DNA of 64,000 bases from Halopseudomonas yangmingensis (lineage in GTDB: Bacteria; Pseudomonadota; Gammaproteobacteria; Pseudomonadales; Pseudomonadaceae). Shown here one piece after another: positions 8,315 through 17,464 of the stretch. The translations under genes and the position numbers were made by a program. The notes beneath the pieces were generated by a model. The model was not told the origin of the DNA. It searched no databases and saw only the letters and a list, made by a program, of their open reading frames with translations. Numbering within the stretch: position 1 is the stretch's first letter; the number at the start of each line of letters is the position of its first letter. The stretch lies in contig NZ_FOUI01000006.1 of assembly GCF_900114825.1 (NCBI RefSeq), forward strand, positions 1-64,000, written 5' to 3'.

Positions 8315-9220
8315 TCAGTTGCGTTTCGGGTATTGCTGGTATAGCTGATCCAACAGCGCATCCTTGTCTTCCCACAGACCGTTGACCCATTGCTGGAAGC
8401 GCTCGCGGAAGGCTGCATCGTTCTGGTAGTCCTGGCCGAGAAATTCGGCGGGGATCGGACGAATGCTGCAGCGCACTACCACGCTGCGCACCTTGCCGCA
8501 GAGCAAGTCCCAGAAGGTCGGGTCGCCATCCGGGTAGTGGATGGTGATATCCACCAGCGAGCGCAGTTGCTCACCCATGGCATCCAGTACAAAGGCAACT
8601 CCACCAGACTTGGGTTTCAGCAGGTGGCGGAACGGTGATTGCTGCTGGTCATGCTTGGCCTTGGTAAACCGGGTGCCCTCAAGGAAGTTGAACACCGCGA
8701 CCGGGGTGGTCTTGAATTTCTCGCAGGCCTTGCGTGTGGTGGCCAGATCCTGGCCGGCTTTCTCCGGATGCTTTTCCAGATAGGCCTTGCTGTAGCGTTT
8801 CATAAAGGGGAAATCCAGCCCCCACCAGCACAGGCCAATCACCGGGACCCAGATCAGTTCCTGCTTGAGGAAAAACTTCAGCATCGGCATGCGGCGATTC
8901 AGGGCGTGCTGCAGGGCCAGGATGTCGACCCAGCTGCGGTGGTTGCTGGTAACCAGATACCAGCCATTCTGGTCCAGGCGTTCACGGCCCTGAATATCCC
9001 ATTCAATGCGTCGGTTCAGGTGCATCCAGCCGCTGTTGCCGAGTATCCAGATTTCGGCGATGCGAATCAGTACGCGGGTCAGCAAGCGCTGCAGTGGTGG
9101 TATTGGTAGCAACTTGAGCAGTGACAGAGGAATCAACAGTGACGCCCAGAACAGGGTATTCAGGGCCAGCAGCAGCGCTGCGATTGTGCCGCGCAGGGCG
9201 GCGGGCAGGAAGCTCAGCAT
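8315..9220 (-). CDS. PlsC-family acyltransferase (YihG-like)
   Basis: The 301-residue protein has an N-terminal membrane segment (about residues 7-40, starting LPAALRGTIAALLLALNTL) followed by a glycerolipid acyltransferase domain with the catalytic NHRSWVD (HX4D, about residue 92), the FPFMKRYSKAYLEKHPE region, and the substrate motif FLEGTRFT. It resembles E. coli YihG rather than the shorter PlsC, so it probably acylates lysophosphatidic acid or a related lysolipid at the inner membrane. It lies downstream of pta on the same strand, with 49 bases between. Confidence 0.87.
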   Translation of the reverse strand: MLSFLPAALRGTIAALLLALNTLFWASLLIPLSLLKLLPIPPLQRLLTRVLIRIAEIWILGNSGWMHLNRRIEWDIQGRERLDQNGWYLVTSNHRSWVDILALQHALNRRMPMLKFFLKQELIWVPVIGLCWWGLDFPFMKRYSKAYLEKHPEKAGQDLATTRKACEKFKTTPVAVFNFLEGTRFTKAKHDQQQSPFRHLLKPKSGGVAFVLDAMGEQLRSLVDITIHYPDGDPTFWDLLCGKVRSVVVRCSIRPIPAEFLGQDYQNDAAFRERFQQWVNGLWEDKDALLDQLYQQYPKRN

Positions 9221-9269
9221 CGATTCTCGCTTGCGTCCGGCACCCGGAGGACCGGGCGCCGGGCGTACA

Positions 9270-11402
9270 TCAGTGGTTGTCGGCAGACTGGATGGCAGTC
9301 AGTGCAATAGTGTATACGATGTCATCCACCAGCGCTCCGCGCGAAAGGTCATTGACCGGCTTGCGCAAGCCCTGCAGCATCGGGCCGACACTGACTACGT
9401 TGGCACTGCGCTGCACCGCCTTGTAGGTAGTGTTGCCGGTGTTCAGGTCGGGGAAGATGAATACCGTTGCCTGGCCTGCTACCGGACTATCCGGTGCTTT
9501 TTGCTTGCCAACGCTGGCAATCGCCGCAGCATCGTACTGCAGTGGGCCGTCGATCAGCAGATCCGGCGCCTTTTCCCGGGCCAGTCGGGTGGCTTCGCGC
9601 ACCTTGTCGACATCGGCGCCGGTGCCCGAACTTCCGGTGGAGTAGCTGATCATGGCGACCCTTGGCGGGATGCCGAAAGAGGCTGCCGAGCGGGCGCTTT
9701 GGATGGCAATTTCTGCCAGTTCCTCGGCGTTCGGGTCCGGGTTCACCGCACAATCGCCATAGACCAGTACCTGTTCCTGTAGCAGCATGAAGAACACCGA
9801 GGACACCAGATTGTATTCCGGGGCTGTCTTGATCAGCTGGAATGCCGGTCGAATAGTGTTGGCGGTGGTGTGAATGGCACCGGATACCAGTCCGTCTACC
9901 TCGTCCAGTGCCAGCATCATGGTGCCCAATACCACGTTGTCTTCCAATTGCTGTAGCGCCATAGGCGCATTCAGTCCGCGTCCCTTGCGCAGCTCGATCA
10001 TCGGTTCGACATAGCGCTCGCGGACGCTGTCCGGATCAATAATCTGCAGCCCTTCGGGCAGCGTGATGTGCTGGGCACGCGCTACCGCCTCAACCGATTC
10101 CGGTTTGGCCAGCAGGATGCACTGAGCAATACCGCGGCGCTGGCAGATGGCTGCTGCCTGTACGGTGCGCGGTTCGTCACCCTCGGGTAGTACGATGCGT
10201 TTTCCAGCTTTCTGTGCGCGGCGTACCAGTTCGTAGCGAAACGCCGGCGGCGACATGCGCAGCTCGTTAGGCGTGCCGCAGCGGCGCTGCAGCCAGGCGT
10301 GGTCGATGTGCGAGGCAACATAGTCGGTGACTCGGGTGGCCCGCCCGCTGTCATCAATCGGGATTTCGCGGTTCATGCGATCCAGGTTGGTCGCGGTATT
10401 GAAGCTGTTGCTGTCAACCACCATCAGCGGCAGTCCGCTATCCAGTGCCGGTTGGCAAAGCTCCAGAATGCGCGGGTCTGGTGCCATGCCGCCGGTCAAC
10501 AGCAGGCCGGCCAGTGGTGTGCCGGCCAGGGACGCCAGGCTGCTGGCAATAATAATGTCGTCACGGTCGCCCGGCGTGACGATCAGCGCGCCCGGTTTCA
10601 GCCGGTAGATAATGTTTGGCACGGTGCGTGCGCACAGGGCAATGTCCATGACCCGGCGCTGGTCTATATCCCCTGCGTGCAGGGTGCGGGCTCCCAGCAG
10701 TTGGGCTACATCCGAGGTGCGCGGTGCGTTCAGTTCATCCTGCCAGGGCACGCAGCCGATCAGGCGGAAATCCTCGGTATCCAGCACCTTGGATTGCTGC
10801 TTCAGAGCCAGTGCAAATTCCTTCAGGGTTTGTTTCAGCTCGCTGCGATCCACTGGCAGGGTGTCGGCATTTTCCAGGCCCTGTACCTTGTTGACGATGA
10901 CCCCGAGCACCTTGGGATGGCGTGGTCCGCCGAAGGTTTGTGCGTGAATTTCGATACGGTCGGCCAGGCTGGCCATGTCGTCGCCATCGGGTGCAGTGAC
11001 CAGAATGACATCGGCATCCAGCGTCTTGGCCAGATGGTAGTTGATGCGCGCGGCATAGCTGACGTGGCGGGTTGGCACCATGCCTTCCACCACCACTACG
11101 TCGGCACCCTCGGCAGCTTCGCGGTAACGGCTGACAATGTCTTCCAGCACATCATCCAGTTCGCCATTGGCCAGACGGTGCTCTACTTCGCCTAACGGCA
11201 GAGGTGTGGGCGGTTGCAGGCCAAGGGTGCGGCTGATCAGTTCTGTTGAGCGTTCTGGGCCTGCATCACCGGGGTGCGGCTGGGCGATAGGTTTCAGGAA
11301 GTGGGTGCGCAGGCCGCTGCGCTCCAGAGCGCGAACCAGACCCAGGCTGGTGGAAGTCAGGCCTACGCCAAACCCGGTGGGGGCGATGAAAAAAGTGTGC
11401 AT
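9270..11402 (-). CDS. pta: Phosphate acetyltransferase (long form)
   Basis: The enzyme interconverts acetyl-CoA and acetyl phosphate. At 710 residues it is the long Proteobacterial form: an N-terminal P-loop dethiobiotin-synthetase-like domain (TGFGVGLTSTSLGLVRALE), a central DRTGG domain (about 215-330), and the C-terminal catalytic PTA/PTB domain from about 385 with SGAIHTTANTIRPAFQLI and SYSTGSSGTGADVDKVREA. It follows ackA by 17 bases, so the two form an acetate/overflow operon in the order ackA-pta, the product acetyl phosphate feeding acetate kinase. Confidence 0.96.
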   Translation of the reverse strand: MHTFFIAPTGFGVGLTSTSLGLVRALERSGLRTHFLKPIAQPHPGDAGPERSTELISRTLGLQPPTPLPLGEVEHRLANGELDDVLEDIVSRYREAAEGADVVVVEGMVPTRHVSYAARINYHLAKTLDADVILVTAPDGDDMASLADRIEIHAQTFGGPRHPKVLGVIVNKVQGLENADTLPVDRSELKQTLKEFALALKQQSKVLDTEDFRLIGCVPWQDELNAPRTSDVAQLLGARTLHAGDIDQRRVMDIALCARTVPNIIYRLKPGALIVTPGDRDDIIIASSLASLAGTPLAGLLLTGGMAPDPRILELCQPALDSGLPLMVVDSNSFNTATNLDRMNREIPIDDSGRATRVTDYVASHIDHAWLQRRCGTPNELRMSPPAFRYELVRRAQKAGKRIVLPEGDEPRTVQAAAICQRRGIAQCILLAKPESVEAVARAQHITLPEGLQIIDPDSVRERYVEPMIELRKGRGLNAPMALQQLEDNVVLGTMMLALDEVDGLVSGAIHTTANTIRPAFQLIKTAPEYNLVSSVFFMLLQEQVLVYGDCAVNPDPNAEELAEIAIQSARSAASFGIPPRVAMISYSTGSSGTGADVDKVREATRLAREKAPDLLIDGPLQYDAAAIASVGKQKAPDSPVAGQATVFIFPDLNTGNTTYKAVQRSANVVSVGPMLQGLRKPVNDLSRGALVDDIVYTIALTAIQSADNH

Positions 11403-11419
11403 GGCAAGTCTCCGTAGGG

Positions 11420-12616
11420 TCAGGCGCCGGGCGCGTCAAGCAGCGCCAGACTCTCGTCGGCAATCTGGCGTTCTTCGTCGGTGGGGATCACCAGAATGGC
11501 GGGTGATCCTGCCTGCTGGATCTGTCCGGCCTGGCCGCGCGGCAATTGCTGGTTTGCAGCAGGGTCAACGGAAAGGCCAAGTACCTGCAGGTGCGCAACG
11601 GTCTTCGCGCGTATCAATGGTGAGTTTTCGCCAATGCCACCGGTAAAAATCAGCCCGTCAAGACGAGGCAGGGCTGCAGTCAGGCCGGCCAGGGAGCGGG
11701 CCAAACGGTAGCAGAACACCTCGATGGCCAGCGTGGCGCCGGCATGCCCTTGCTTGTGGGCTTCCTCCAGTGTGCGCATGTCGTTGGAGAGTCCGGACAG
11801 CCCCAGCAGACCGCTTTCACGGTTCAGCAGGTTTTCGATGCGCGGTATGTCCCAGCCCAGTGCCCGGTGCAGGTGAGCATAGAGGTTGGGGTCCACATCA
11901 CCGCTGCGGGTGCCCATGACCAGCCCCTCAAGAGGCGTCAGACCCATACTGGTATCCAGGCTGTGATCGTCCAGAATCGCACAACTGGAGCAGCCGTTGC
12001 CCAGATGTGCGGTCAGCCAGGCGCCGCTACCTGACGGCTTGCCCAGCAGTAGGCTGGCCTGACGGCTGACATAACGATGGCTGGTGCCGTGAAAGCCGTA
12101 ACGACGCACGCCCTGCTCGCGGTAGAGGTTTTCCGGCAAAGCGTAACGATAGGCGTGCGGCGGCATGCTTTGATGAAAGGCGGTATCGAAGATGGCGGTA
12201 TGTGGAACCTGATCAAAAACCAGCATGGCAGCCCGGATACCGATCAGATTGGCCGGGTTGTGCAGTGGTGCCAGAGGGGCGCTGGCTTCAATGGCTTGCA
12301 ATACCTGCTCATCAATCAGGCTTGCGCCGGTAAAGTGTTCGCCACCATGCACCACGCGGTGACCGACGGCGCTCAATGGCTGGTCAGCGTGCTCGCCAAT
12401 CAGCGGCAGCAAGGCGGTCAAGGCGGTTTGATGATCCGCCCCCGGCAGTTCGCGGGTCTGTTTGAGGCTGCCGGCTTTCCAGTGCAGGCAGGCTGAAGGG
12501 CTTTCCAGTTGCTCTGCCAGGCCGCTGATCAGGGGTTGGCTGTCACCTTCACGGCGCAGGGCGAATTTGATGGATGAACTACCACAGTTAATTACCAGTA
12601 CCAGACGTGAAGACAT
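11420..12616 (-). CDS. ackA: Acetate kinase
   Basis: The enzyme makes ATP and acetate from acetyl phosphate and ADP. It has 398 residues. ASKHA-fold motifs are visible: [11 protein letters not shown] at residues 7-17, [29 protein letters not shown] segment ([13 protein letters not shown]), [10 protein letters not shown] and [10 protein letters not shown] near the C-terminus. The start at 12616 ([12 protein letters not shown]) was chosen because the 37 upstream in-frame codons have no homology and run into the promoter region shared with the divergent FKBP gene. It is the first gene of ackA-pta. Confidence 0.96.
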   Translation of the reverse strand: MSSRLVLVINCGSSSIKFALRREGDSQPLISGLAEQLESPSACLHWKAGSLKQTRELPGADHQTALTALLPLIGEHADQPLSAVGHRVVHGGEHFTGASLIDEQVLQAIEASAPLAPLHNPANLIGIRAAMLVFDQVPHTAIFDTAFHQSMPPHAYRYALPENLYREQGVRRYGFHGTSHRYVSRQASLLLGKPSGSGAWLTAHLGNGCSSCAILDDHSLDTSMGLTPLEGLVMGTRSGDVDPNLYAHLHRALGWDIPRIENLLNRESGLLGLSGLSNDMRTLEEAHKQGHAGATLAIEVFCYRLARSLAGLTAALPRLDGLIFTGGIGENSPLIRAKTVAHLQVLGLSVDPAANQQLPRGQAGQIQQAGSPAILVIPTDEERQIADESLALLDAPGA

Positions 12617-12779
12617 GCAGAGTTTTCCGAAGATGAAGCATTGAAGTGCCCAATTGTAGACAAAATACCGGCAAGCTGCTGCGGCGAGATTGTCGCAGGC
12701 CCCCTGTTCGCGGGATGCGTTTGTCATTCAATCGGCGTACACTGCCCCTTTTACAAATGAACTGACAGGTATCCAGATT

Positions 12780-13265
12780 ATGCAGATTTCCGCCAACAAG
12801 GCTGTCTCCATCGACTACACCCTGACTAACGACGGTGGTGAGGTCATCGACTCCTCCGCTGGCGGCCAGCCGCTGGTTTACCTGCACGGTGCAGGTAATA
12901 TCATTCCCGGCCTGGAAAGCGCCCTTGAAGGCAAGCAGGTAGGTGACGAGCTGAATGTGTCGATTGAGCCGGAAGAGGCCTATGGCGAATTCAGCGCCGA
13001 GCTGGTGGCAGTACTGGGTCGTCAGATGTTCGAGGGTGTGGATGAGCTGGAAGTCGGTATGCAGTTCCATGCTTCGGCACCGGACGGCGGCATGCAGATC
13101 GTTACCATTACCGCCCTGGACGGTGATGAGGTCACTGTGGATGGCAACCATCCGCTGGCTGGCCAACGGCTGACTTTCGAGGTCAAGGTGATCGATATTC
13201 GCGATGCCAGTGAAGACGAACTTGCCCATGGTCACATCCATGGCGAAGGTGGTGTACACCACTGA
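12780..13265 (+). CDS. FKBP-type peptidyl-prolyl isomerase (SlyD-like)
   Basis: The 161-residue protein is a SlyD-type prolyl isomerase and chaperone. The split FKBP domain frames an inserted insert-in-flap chaperone region: LTNDGGEVIDSS...QPLVYLHGAGNIIPGLESALEGKQVGD, then PEEAYGE and the IF loop (about 70-125), and a final NHPLAGQRLTFEVKVIDIR strand. The short tail ends in HGHIHGEGGVHH, a small metal-binding-like histidine cluster compared with the long one of E. coli SlyD. It is cytosolic, divergent from ackA, and closed by its own terminator. Confidence 0.92.
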   Translation: MQISANKAVSIDYTLTNDGGEVIDSSAGGQPLVYLHGAGNIIPGLESALEGKQVGDELNVSIEPEEAYGEFSAELVAVLGRQMFEGVDELEVGMQFHASAPDGGMQIVTITALDGDEVTVDGNHPLAGQRLTFEVKVIDIRDASEDELAHGHIHGEGGVHH

Positions 13266-13273
13266 GTTGTGCC

Positions 13274-13303
13274 GGGTCCCTGTTGTCCAGGGACCCTCTG
13301 TTT
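13274..13303 (+). terminator. Intrinsic terminator of the FKBP gene
   Basis: The perfect 9-bp stem GGGTCCCTG (13274-13282) pairs with 13288-13296, with loop TTGTC and a T-rich tail. A short CTGT tandem tract follows (to about 13318). The rest of the gap up to the repressor gene holds its promoter region. Confidence 0.8.
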
Positions 13304-13452
13304 CTGTCTGTCTGTCTGCGACGCCCTGCGTCCGTCCCCGCCCCCTCTCTGATTTGTACGCCGTTGTGATTCTGCCGGTTATGCCCGGACGGTCTTCATA
13401 GCTGTGGATCACGCAGCATTATCACTAATCATTATGATGGTTATTTAAAAGA

Positions 13453-13468
13453 TATGACCGGTCGTATA
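13453..13468 (+). promoter_or_regulatory. Probable operator of the NemR-like repressor (autoregulatory site)
   Basis: TATGACCGGTCGTATA has the 8-bp palindromic core GACCGGTC (13456-13463). The reverse complement of almost the whole site recurs at 14099-14111, upstream of the flavoenzyme gene. It overlaps the earliest possible ATG of the repressor gene, and TATAGT at 13465-13470 could be a -10 box, so repressor binding would block its own promoter. Confidence 0.7.
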
Positions 13469-13477
13469 GTGTCCGCT

Positions 13478-14065
13478 ATGAACAGCATTCAAGACAAACG
13501 TGCACGCATTCTGGCCGCCGGTACCGAGGTGATGCTGCGCAAGGGTTACAACGGTACCGGCGTGCAGGAGATTACCCAGGGTGCCGGTGTGCCCAAGGGC
13601 TCCTTCTATCACTATTTCGAGAGCAAAGAAGACTTTGCCATTCAGGCGTTGCATTACTACTACACGCCGCGTCTGGAGCGCTTTGCCAATGCCCTCGCTG
13701 CCAGTGACGTTTCGCCCCGCGAGCGAATCCTGCGCTGCTACCGGGACCTGGTCGGTTACTTTGCCAATCAGGAACAGCCTACCCACCAGTGCTTTATTGG
13801 CAGCCTGTGCCACGAAAAGGCCGACGAAAGTCAGCCGATCGGTTATGCCGCCAGCGCCATCCTCAAGCGCTCCAGTGATTTGCTGGCCGATTGCCTGGAG
13901 CAGGCAAAAGCCGCCGGCGAGTTGCCGGCACAGAGCGACTCGCAGGCACTGGCCGGATTTATCGGTGCAGCCTGGGAAGGTGCCCTGTTGCGCATGAAGA
14001 TTGACCGGCAGATTGGTCCGTTACGGGTGTTCATCGAACAACTGGAGCGTTTGCTGAGTCATTGA
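13478..14065 (+). CDS. TetR-family repressor, NemR-like
   Basis: The protein has 195 residues from this start. The N-terminal helix-turn-helix (about 10-55) includes the highly conserved VPKGSFYHYFESKEDF. The C-terminal domain has HQCFIGSLC, placing Cys105 where E. coli NemR has redox-sensing Cys106. NemR senses electrophiles and hypochlorite and represses an Old Yellow Enzyme gene; here an OYE gene lies 113 bases downstream, with matching operator sequences before both genes. ATG 13478 is preferred because ATG 13454 lies inside the operator; neither has a strong Shine-Dalgarno. Ligand specificity is inferred. Confidence 0.82.
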   Translation: MNSIQDKRARILAAGTEVMLRKGYNGTGVQEITQGAGVPKGSFYHYFESKEDFAIQALHYYYTPRLERFANALAASDVSPRERILRCYRDLVGYFANQEQPTHQCFIGSLCHEKADESQPIGYAASAILKRSSDLLADCLEQAKAAGELPAQSDSQALAGFIGAAWEGALLRMKIDRQIGPLRVFIEQLERLLSH

Positions 14066-14080
14066 GTGTCCCGATGAGGC

Positions 14081-14111
14081 TTGACTGCCTACAACCAGAC
14101 GACCGGTCATA
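14081..14111 (+). promoter_or_regulatory. Promoter -35 and operator of the OYE gene
   Basis: TTGACT at 14081-14086 is a good -35 box. The palindromic core GACCGGTC at 14101-14108, within ACGACCGGTCATA, falls where the -10 region should be and matches, in reverse orientation, the site before the repressor gene. Binding here would exclude RNA polymerase. Another ACCGG occurs at 14126, without a full palindrome. Confidence 0.65.
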
Positions 14112-14178
14112 CGGATACGGTCGCAACCGGTGGCTCAGGCCGCCAGCTCCCCCATCATCCCTATTTGGAGAACGTCTA

Positions 14179-15288
14179 ATGACCGCTGATGTCAGATCCC
14201 TGTTCCAGTCCTTCAGTTATGGACCGCTGCAACTGAAGAACCGTATCGTCATGGCTCCGATGACCCGTAACTTTTCGCCGGGCAACGTGGTCAACGAGGC
14301 GGTGGTCGAGTATTACCGCAAGCGTGCCGAGGCAGGTGTTGGCCTGATCGTCACCGAGGGCACCTATATCGGTCATGCGGCGGCCAATGGCTATGCCAAT
14401 GTGCCGGCAATCCATGGTGAGGCGGCGCTGGCCGGCTGGAAAAAAGTAGTCGATGCAGTGCACGCGGCCGGCGGCAAGATTGCTCCGCAGCTCTGGCATG
14501 TGGGCAACGTGCGGCGCCTGGGTACTGAGCCGGATGCCAGCGTGCCGGGCTACGGTCCTATGCAGAAGCTCAAGGACGGCAAGGAAGTTGTGCATGGCAT
14601 GACCAAACAGGACATCGCCGATGTGGTGGCTGCCTTCGCCCAGGCTGCCCGTGATTCCAAGGCCATCGGGTTTGATGCGATCGAGTTGCATGGTGCCCAT
14701 GGCTACCTGATCGACCAGTTCTTCTGGGAAGGCACCAACCAGCGCGACGACGAGTATGGCGGCAGCATGGCCAATCGTGGGCGATTTGCGGTGGAAATTA
14801 TCCGTGCCGTGCGCGACGCAGTTGGCCCGGAATTCCCGATCATTTTCCGCTTCTCCCAGTGGAAAATGCAGGATTACAGCGCCCGTCTGGCGCACAACCC
14901 TGAAGAGCTGGAGGCCTTCCTCAAGCCATTGGCCGAGGCCGGCGTGGATATTTTCCACTGTTCGCAGCGTCGCTTCTGGGAGCCCGAGTTTGATGGTTCT
15001 GATTTGAATCTGGCAGGTTGGGCACGCAAGATCACCGGCAAGCCGGCAATCACTGTTGGCAGTGTCGGGCTCGACAGCGAGTTCCTTGAGTACATGGTCA
15101 AGACCGAGAAGGTGGCACAAACTGCCAATATTGACGATCTGCTCAAGCGCCTGCAGGCAGACGAGTTCGATCTGGTAGCTGTTGGCCGTGCCTTGATCGT
15201 GGATCCCGCCTGGGCAGACAAGGTCCGCGATGGTCGTTTCGAGGATATCCTGCCATTCAGCCGCGAGGCGCTTGGCCAACTGGCCTGA
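14179..15288 (+). CDS. Old Yellow Enzyme family NADH:flavin oxidoreductase
   Basis: The 369-residue FMN-dependent TIM-barrel protein reduces activated C=C bonds of electrophiles (enones, maleimides) and possibly nitro compounds. Visible motifs: LKNRIVMAPMTRN near the start, QLWHVGN, the substrate-binding HGAHGYLIDQFF pair, YGGSMANRGRF, and the phosphate-binding VGRALIVDP end. The start at 14179 has TGGAG about 9 bases upstream; further in-frame codons upstream overlap the operator. With the upstream NemR-like repressor it forms an electrophile-response unit analogous to nemRA. Confidence 0.9.
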   Translation: MTADVRSLFQSFSYGPLQLKNRIVMAPMTRNFSPGNVVNEAVVEYYRKRAEAGVGLIVTEGTYIGHAAANGYANVPAIHGEAALAGWKKVVDAVHAAGGKIAPQLWHVGNVRRLGTEPDASVPGYGPMQKLKDGKEVVHGMTKQDIADVVAAFAQAARDSKAIGFDAIELHGAHGYLIDQFFWEGTNQRDDEYGGSMANRGRFAVEIIRAVRDAVGPEFPIIFRFSQWKMQDYSARLAHNPEELEAFLKPLAEAGVDIFHCSQRRFWEPEFDGSDLNLAGWARKITGKPAITVGSVGLDSEFLEYMVKTEKVAQTANIDDLLKRLQADEFDLVAVGRALIVDPAWADKVRDGRFEDILPFSREALGQLA

Positions 15289-15289
15289 G

Positions 15290-16474
15290 TCAAGGCTGCA
15301 ACTGGCCTGCCGGCAATGCCGTGCAGGCCGCTTGCTGCAGATACCCCTCGAAGCGCTGTACAACCTGCGACCAGTCCAGTTGGCAGGCGCGATGACGTGC
15401 ATGCAGACGGATATTGCGGCGGCCCTGGGCATCGGCAATCAGCCAGGTCAGGTTGTCGATGAACTGGGCTTCGTCAGCCATGTCGGCCAAACAGCCACTG
15501 ATGCGATCACTGATGTGTTGTCCGGCGGCGGCGTGCTCGAAGGCACATACCGCCAGCCCGGACGCCATGGCCTCTGTCACAACGTTGCCGAAGGTTTCAC
15601 TGAGCGACGGAAAAATAAAAATGTCAGCACTGGCATAGGCGCGGGCCAGTGATTCCCCCTCCAGCATTCCGGTAAAGAGCGCGCCAGGCAGCCGCCGCTG
15701 TAGTTCGGCACGCTGCGGACCGTCACCTACAATCACCAGCCGAAGCGAGATATTGTTCAGGATCTGCCTGCTGCGCAGCGTTTGCCAGGCATCTACCAGC
15801 AATTGCAGGTTTTTCTCGGCTGCCAGCCGTCCTGTGTGCAGTAATACCAGATCACCCTCAGCCACTCCCCAGCTGCGTCGCAGGGCCGGGTCCCGATGGG
15901 CCGGAGAAAACTGTTCGCAGTCAACGCCGCGACCAAGCAGAGTGCAGGGTTGGATGCCCAGTTGCTGCAGTTCGCGCAGGTGTGAGTGACTGGCGGCAAG
16001 GGTCAGTCGTGTGTGGTTGTGGAACCAGCGTAGATAGCTCGCCATGCTGCCCTGCAGAAATCCCAGCCGGTAATGGTTGCAATAGCCATCGAAGCGGGTA
16101 TGGAAGCCGCTGATCACCGGGATGCCCATGCGTCTGGCAAGCCGCAGGGCTGACCAGCCGAGAGGGCCTTCAGTGGCCAGGTACACGGCATCCGGGAGTT
16201 GCTGCTGCCACAACCGACGCAGTGCGCTGGTCGCTGGCAGTCCCCACTGTAATTGCGGGTAGCCAGGTAAAGGCATGCCGCGTACACGCAGGTCTGTGCG
16301 GGCTGATGCCTGGTTCAGGCCGATTTTCTCGGCGCCCTGCGCTGGCCGGACAATCTGCAGATGATGGCCGCGGGCAAGCAGACCCTGACTGAGATGGCTC
16401 AGGGTATTGGTCACCCCGTTGATTTGGGGTGACCAGGTTTCGCTGACAAGGGTAAAACACTGTGCCGTTTTCAT
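15290..16474 (-). CDS. GT4-family glycosyltransferase
   Basis: The 394-residue GT-B enzyme has an N-terminal acceptor half (VSETWSPQINGVTNTLSHL) and a C-terminal GT4 nucleotide-sugar domain: LLHTGRLAAEKNLQLLVDAW, VIVGDGPQRAELQ, and the E-x7-E type FIFPSLSETFGNVVTEAMASG. Relatives attach hexoses or uronic acids to diacylglycerol or to surface polysaccharides; which applies cannot be told. It converges with the OYE gene one base away (15288/15290). An in-frame GTG at 16480 is an alternative start; neither has a good ribosome site. Confidence 0.82.
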   Translation of the reverse strand: MKTAQCFTLVSETWSPQINGVTNTLSHLSQGLLARGHHLQIVRPAQGAEKIGLNQASARTDLRVRGMPLPGYPQLQWGLPATSALRRLWQQQLPDAVYLATEGPLGWSALRLARRMGIPVISGFHTRFDGYCNHYRLGFLQGSMASYLRWFHNHTRLTLAASHSHLRELQQLGIQPCTLLGRGVDCEQFSPAHRDPALRRSWGVAEGDLVLLHTGRLAAEKNLQLLVDAWQTLRSRQILNNISLRLVIVGDGPQRAELQRRLPGALFTGMLEGESLARAYASADIFIFPSLSETFGNVVTEAMASGLAVCAFEHAAAGQHISDRISGCLADMADEAQFIDNLTWLIADAQGRRNIRLHARHRACQLDWSQVVQRFEGYLQQAACTALPAGQLQP

Positions 16475-16553
16475 CGACACAGTGTCGGTCAGCCGGGTTA
16501 TCGGCAGATGATGTTTTTATTGCGGTTTAATGATTGCGGGGCTGTTGCCTGTT

Positions 16554-17297
16554 TCAGTTGCCCTGTTGCCGGGCCTCGCGCACCCAGAGCAGAGTGGCGC
16601 CTGCCACAGCAGCCGGCATGACCAGCAGGTTGACCAATGGCAACATCAGCCCGAAGTAGACGGGCAGGCCAAAACCGAGCACCTTCATGCGCTGTTTGCG
16701 AAGTTGCAACAGCATGTCATTGAAGCCGACCTGATCGTTGTCTGCCTGATAGTCCAGATACTGCACCGCCATCATCCATACACCGAACAGCAACAGCAGA
16801 GGCGAGGCCAGAAGATTGATCCCCGGCAACAGGCTGAGCAGCAGCAAGGCCAGCAGCCGCGGCAGATAATAGGCCAGCTTGCGTAATTCGCGTCCAAGGC
16901 TGCGCGGCACGCTGATTAACAGCGCCTGCCAGCTTTGATCGGGACTGGCGCTGCCGCGCTCATCGGCGGCGACACGTTCGGCCAGCATGCCGTAGAAGGG
17001 TGAGGCAATCAGATTGGCCACCACGCTGAAGCCGAAGAACAGTGCCAGCAATACTACCAGGGCAAAAATCGGCCACATCAGCCACTCGAGAAACCCCAGC
17101 CATTGAGGAAGTCCGCCGATCAGGCTGTCCATCCAGCGCCCGAAGGCACTTGCGCCCCAGCCGATCAGGCTGGCGAACAGCACAAGATTGAGTGCCAGCG
17201 GGATCAGCACAAAGCGGCGCACGCCCGGCTGGCGAATACGTTGCAGCCCCAGGCGCAGGTAGCCGGGGCCGCTAACGGCGGATTGCGATAGTGACAC
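16554..17297 (-). CDS. cysZ: CysZ-like inner-membrane protein (EI24 family)
   Basis: The 247-residue membrane protein has hydrophobic segments at about 30-50, 72-100, 145-180 and 210-235. It matches CysZ in the opening SGPGYLRLGLQRIRQPGVRRFVLIPLALN and the NLIASPFYGMLAERV loop. CysZ imports sulfate into the cytoplasm for cysteine synthesis in E. coli. The start is GTG (17297), with GGAG seven bases upstream. It is divergent from a peroxiredoxin-trxB pair, the same neighbourhood I recall in Pseudomonas, so a link to thiol metabolism is plausible. Confidence 0.86.
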   Translation of the reverse strand: MSLSQSAVSGPGYLRLGLQRIRQPGVRRFVLIPLALNLVLFASLIGWGASAFGRWMDSLIGGLPQWLGFLEWLMWPIFALVVLLALFFGFSVVANLIASPFYGMLAERVAADERGSASPDQSWQALLISVPRSLGRELRKLAYYLPRLLALLLLSLLPGINLLASPLLLLFGVWMMAVQYLDYQADNDQVGFNDMLLQLRKQRMKVLGFGLPVYFGLMLPLVNLLVMPAAVAGATLLWVREARQQGN

Positions 17298-17464
17298 GGA
17301 CTGGCTCCAGAGCGCCGATCAAAGGGTTGACCCGGATGTGTCAGTGAAAGCCCTGCACGGCCGGAATCCATAGGTATACACTATCCGCCCGATCGACAGA
17401 TTGAAATCCCCGTTGCCGGGCGTGGCCCTTATGATGACGCCCGACACCTGCACAGGAGTGTCCA

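Noticed and set aside
13297-13320. CTGT tandem repeats as a phase-variation tract
   Set aside because: There are only about four copies, lying in a terminator tail and not in a coding sequence or promoter spacer.
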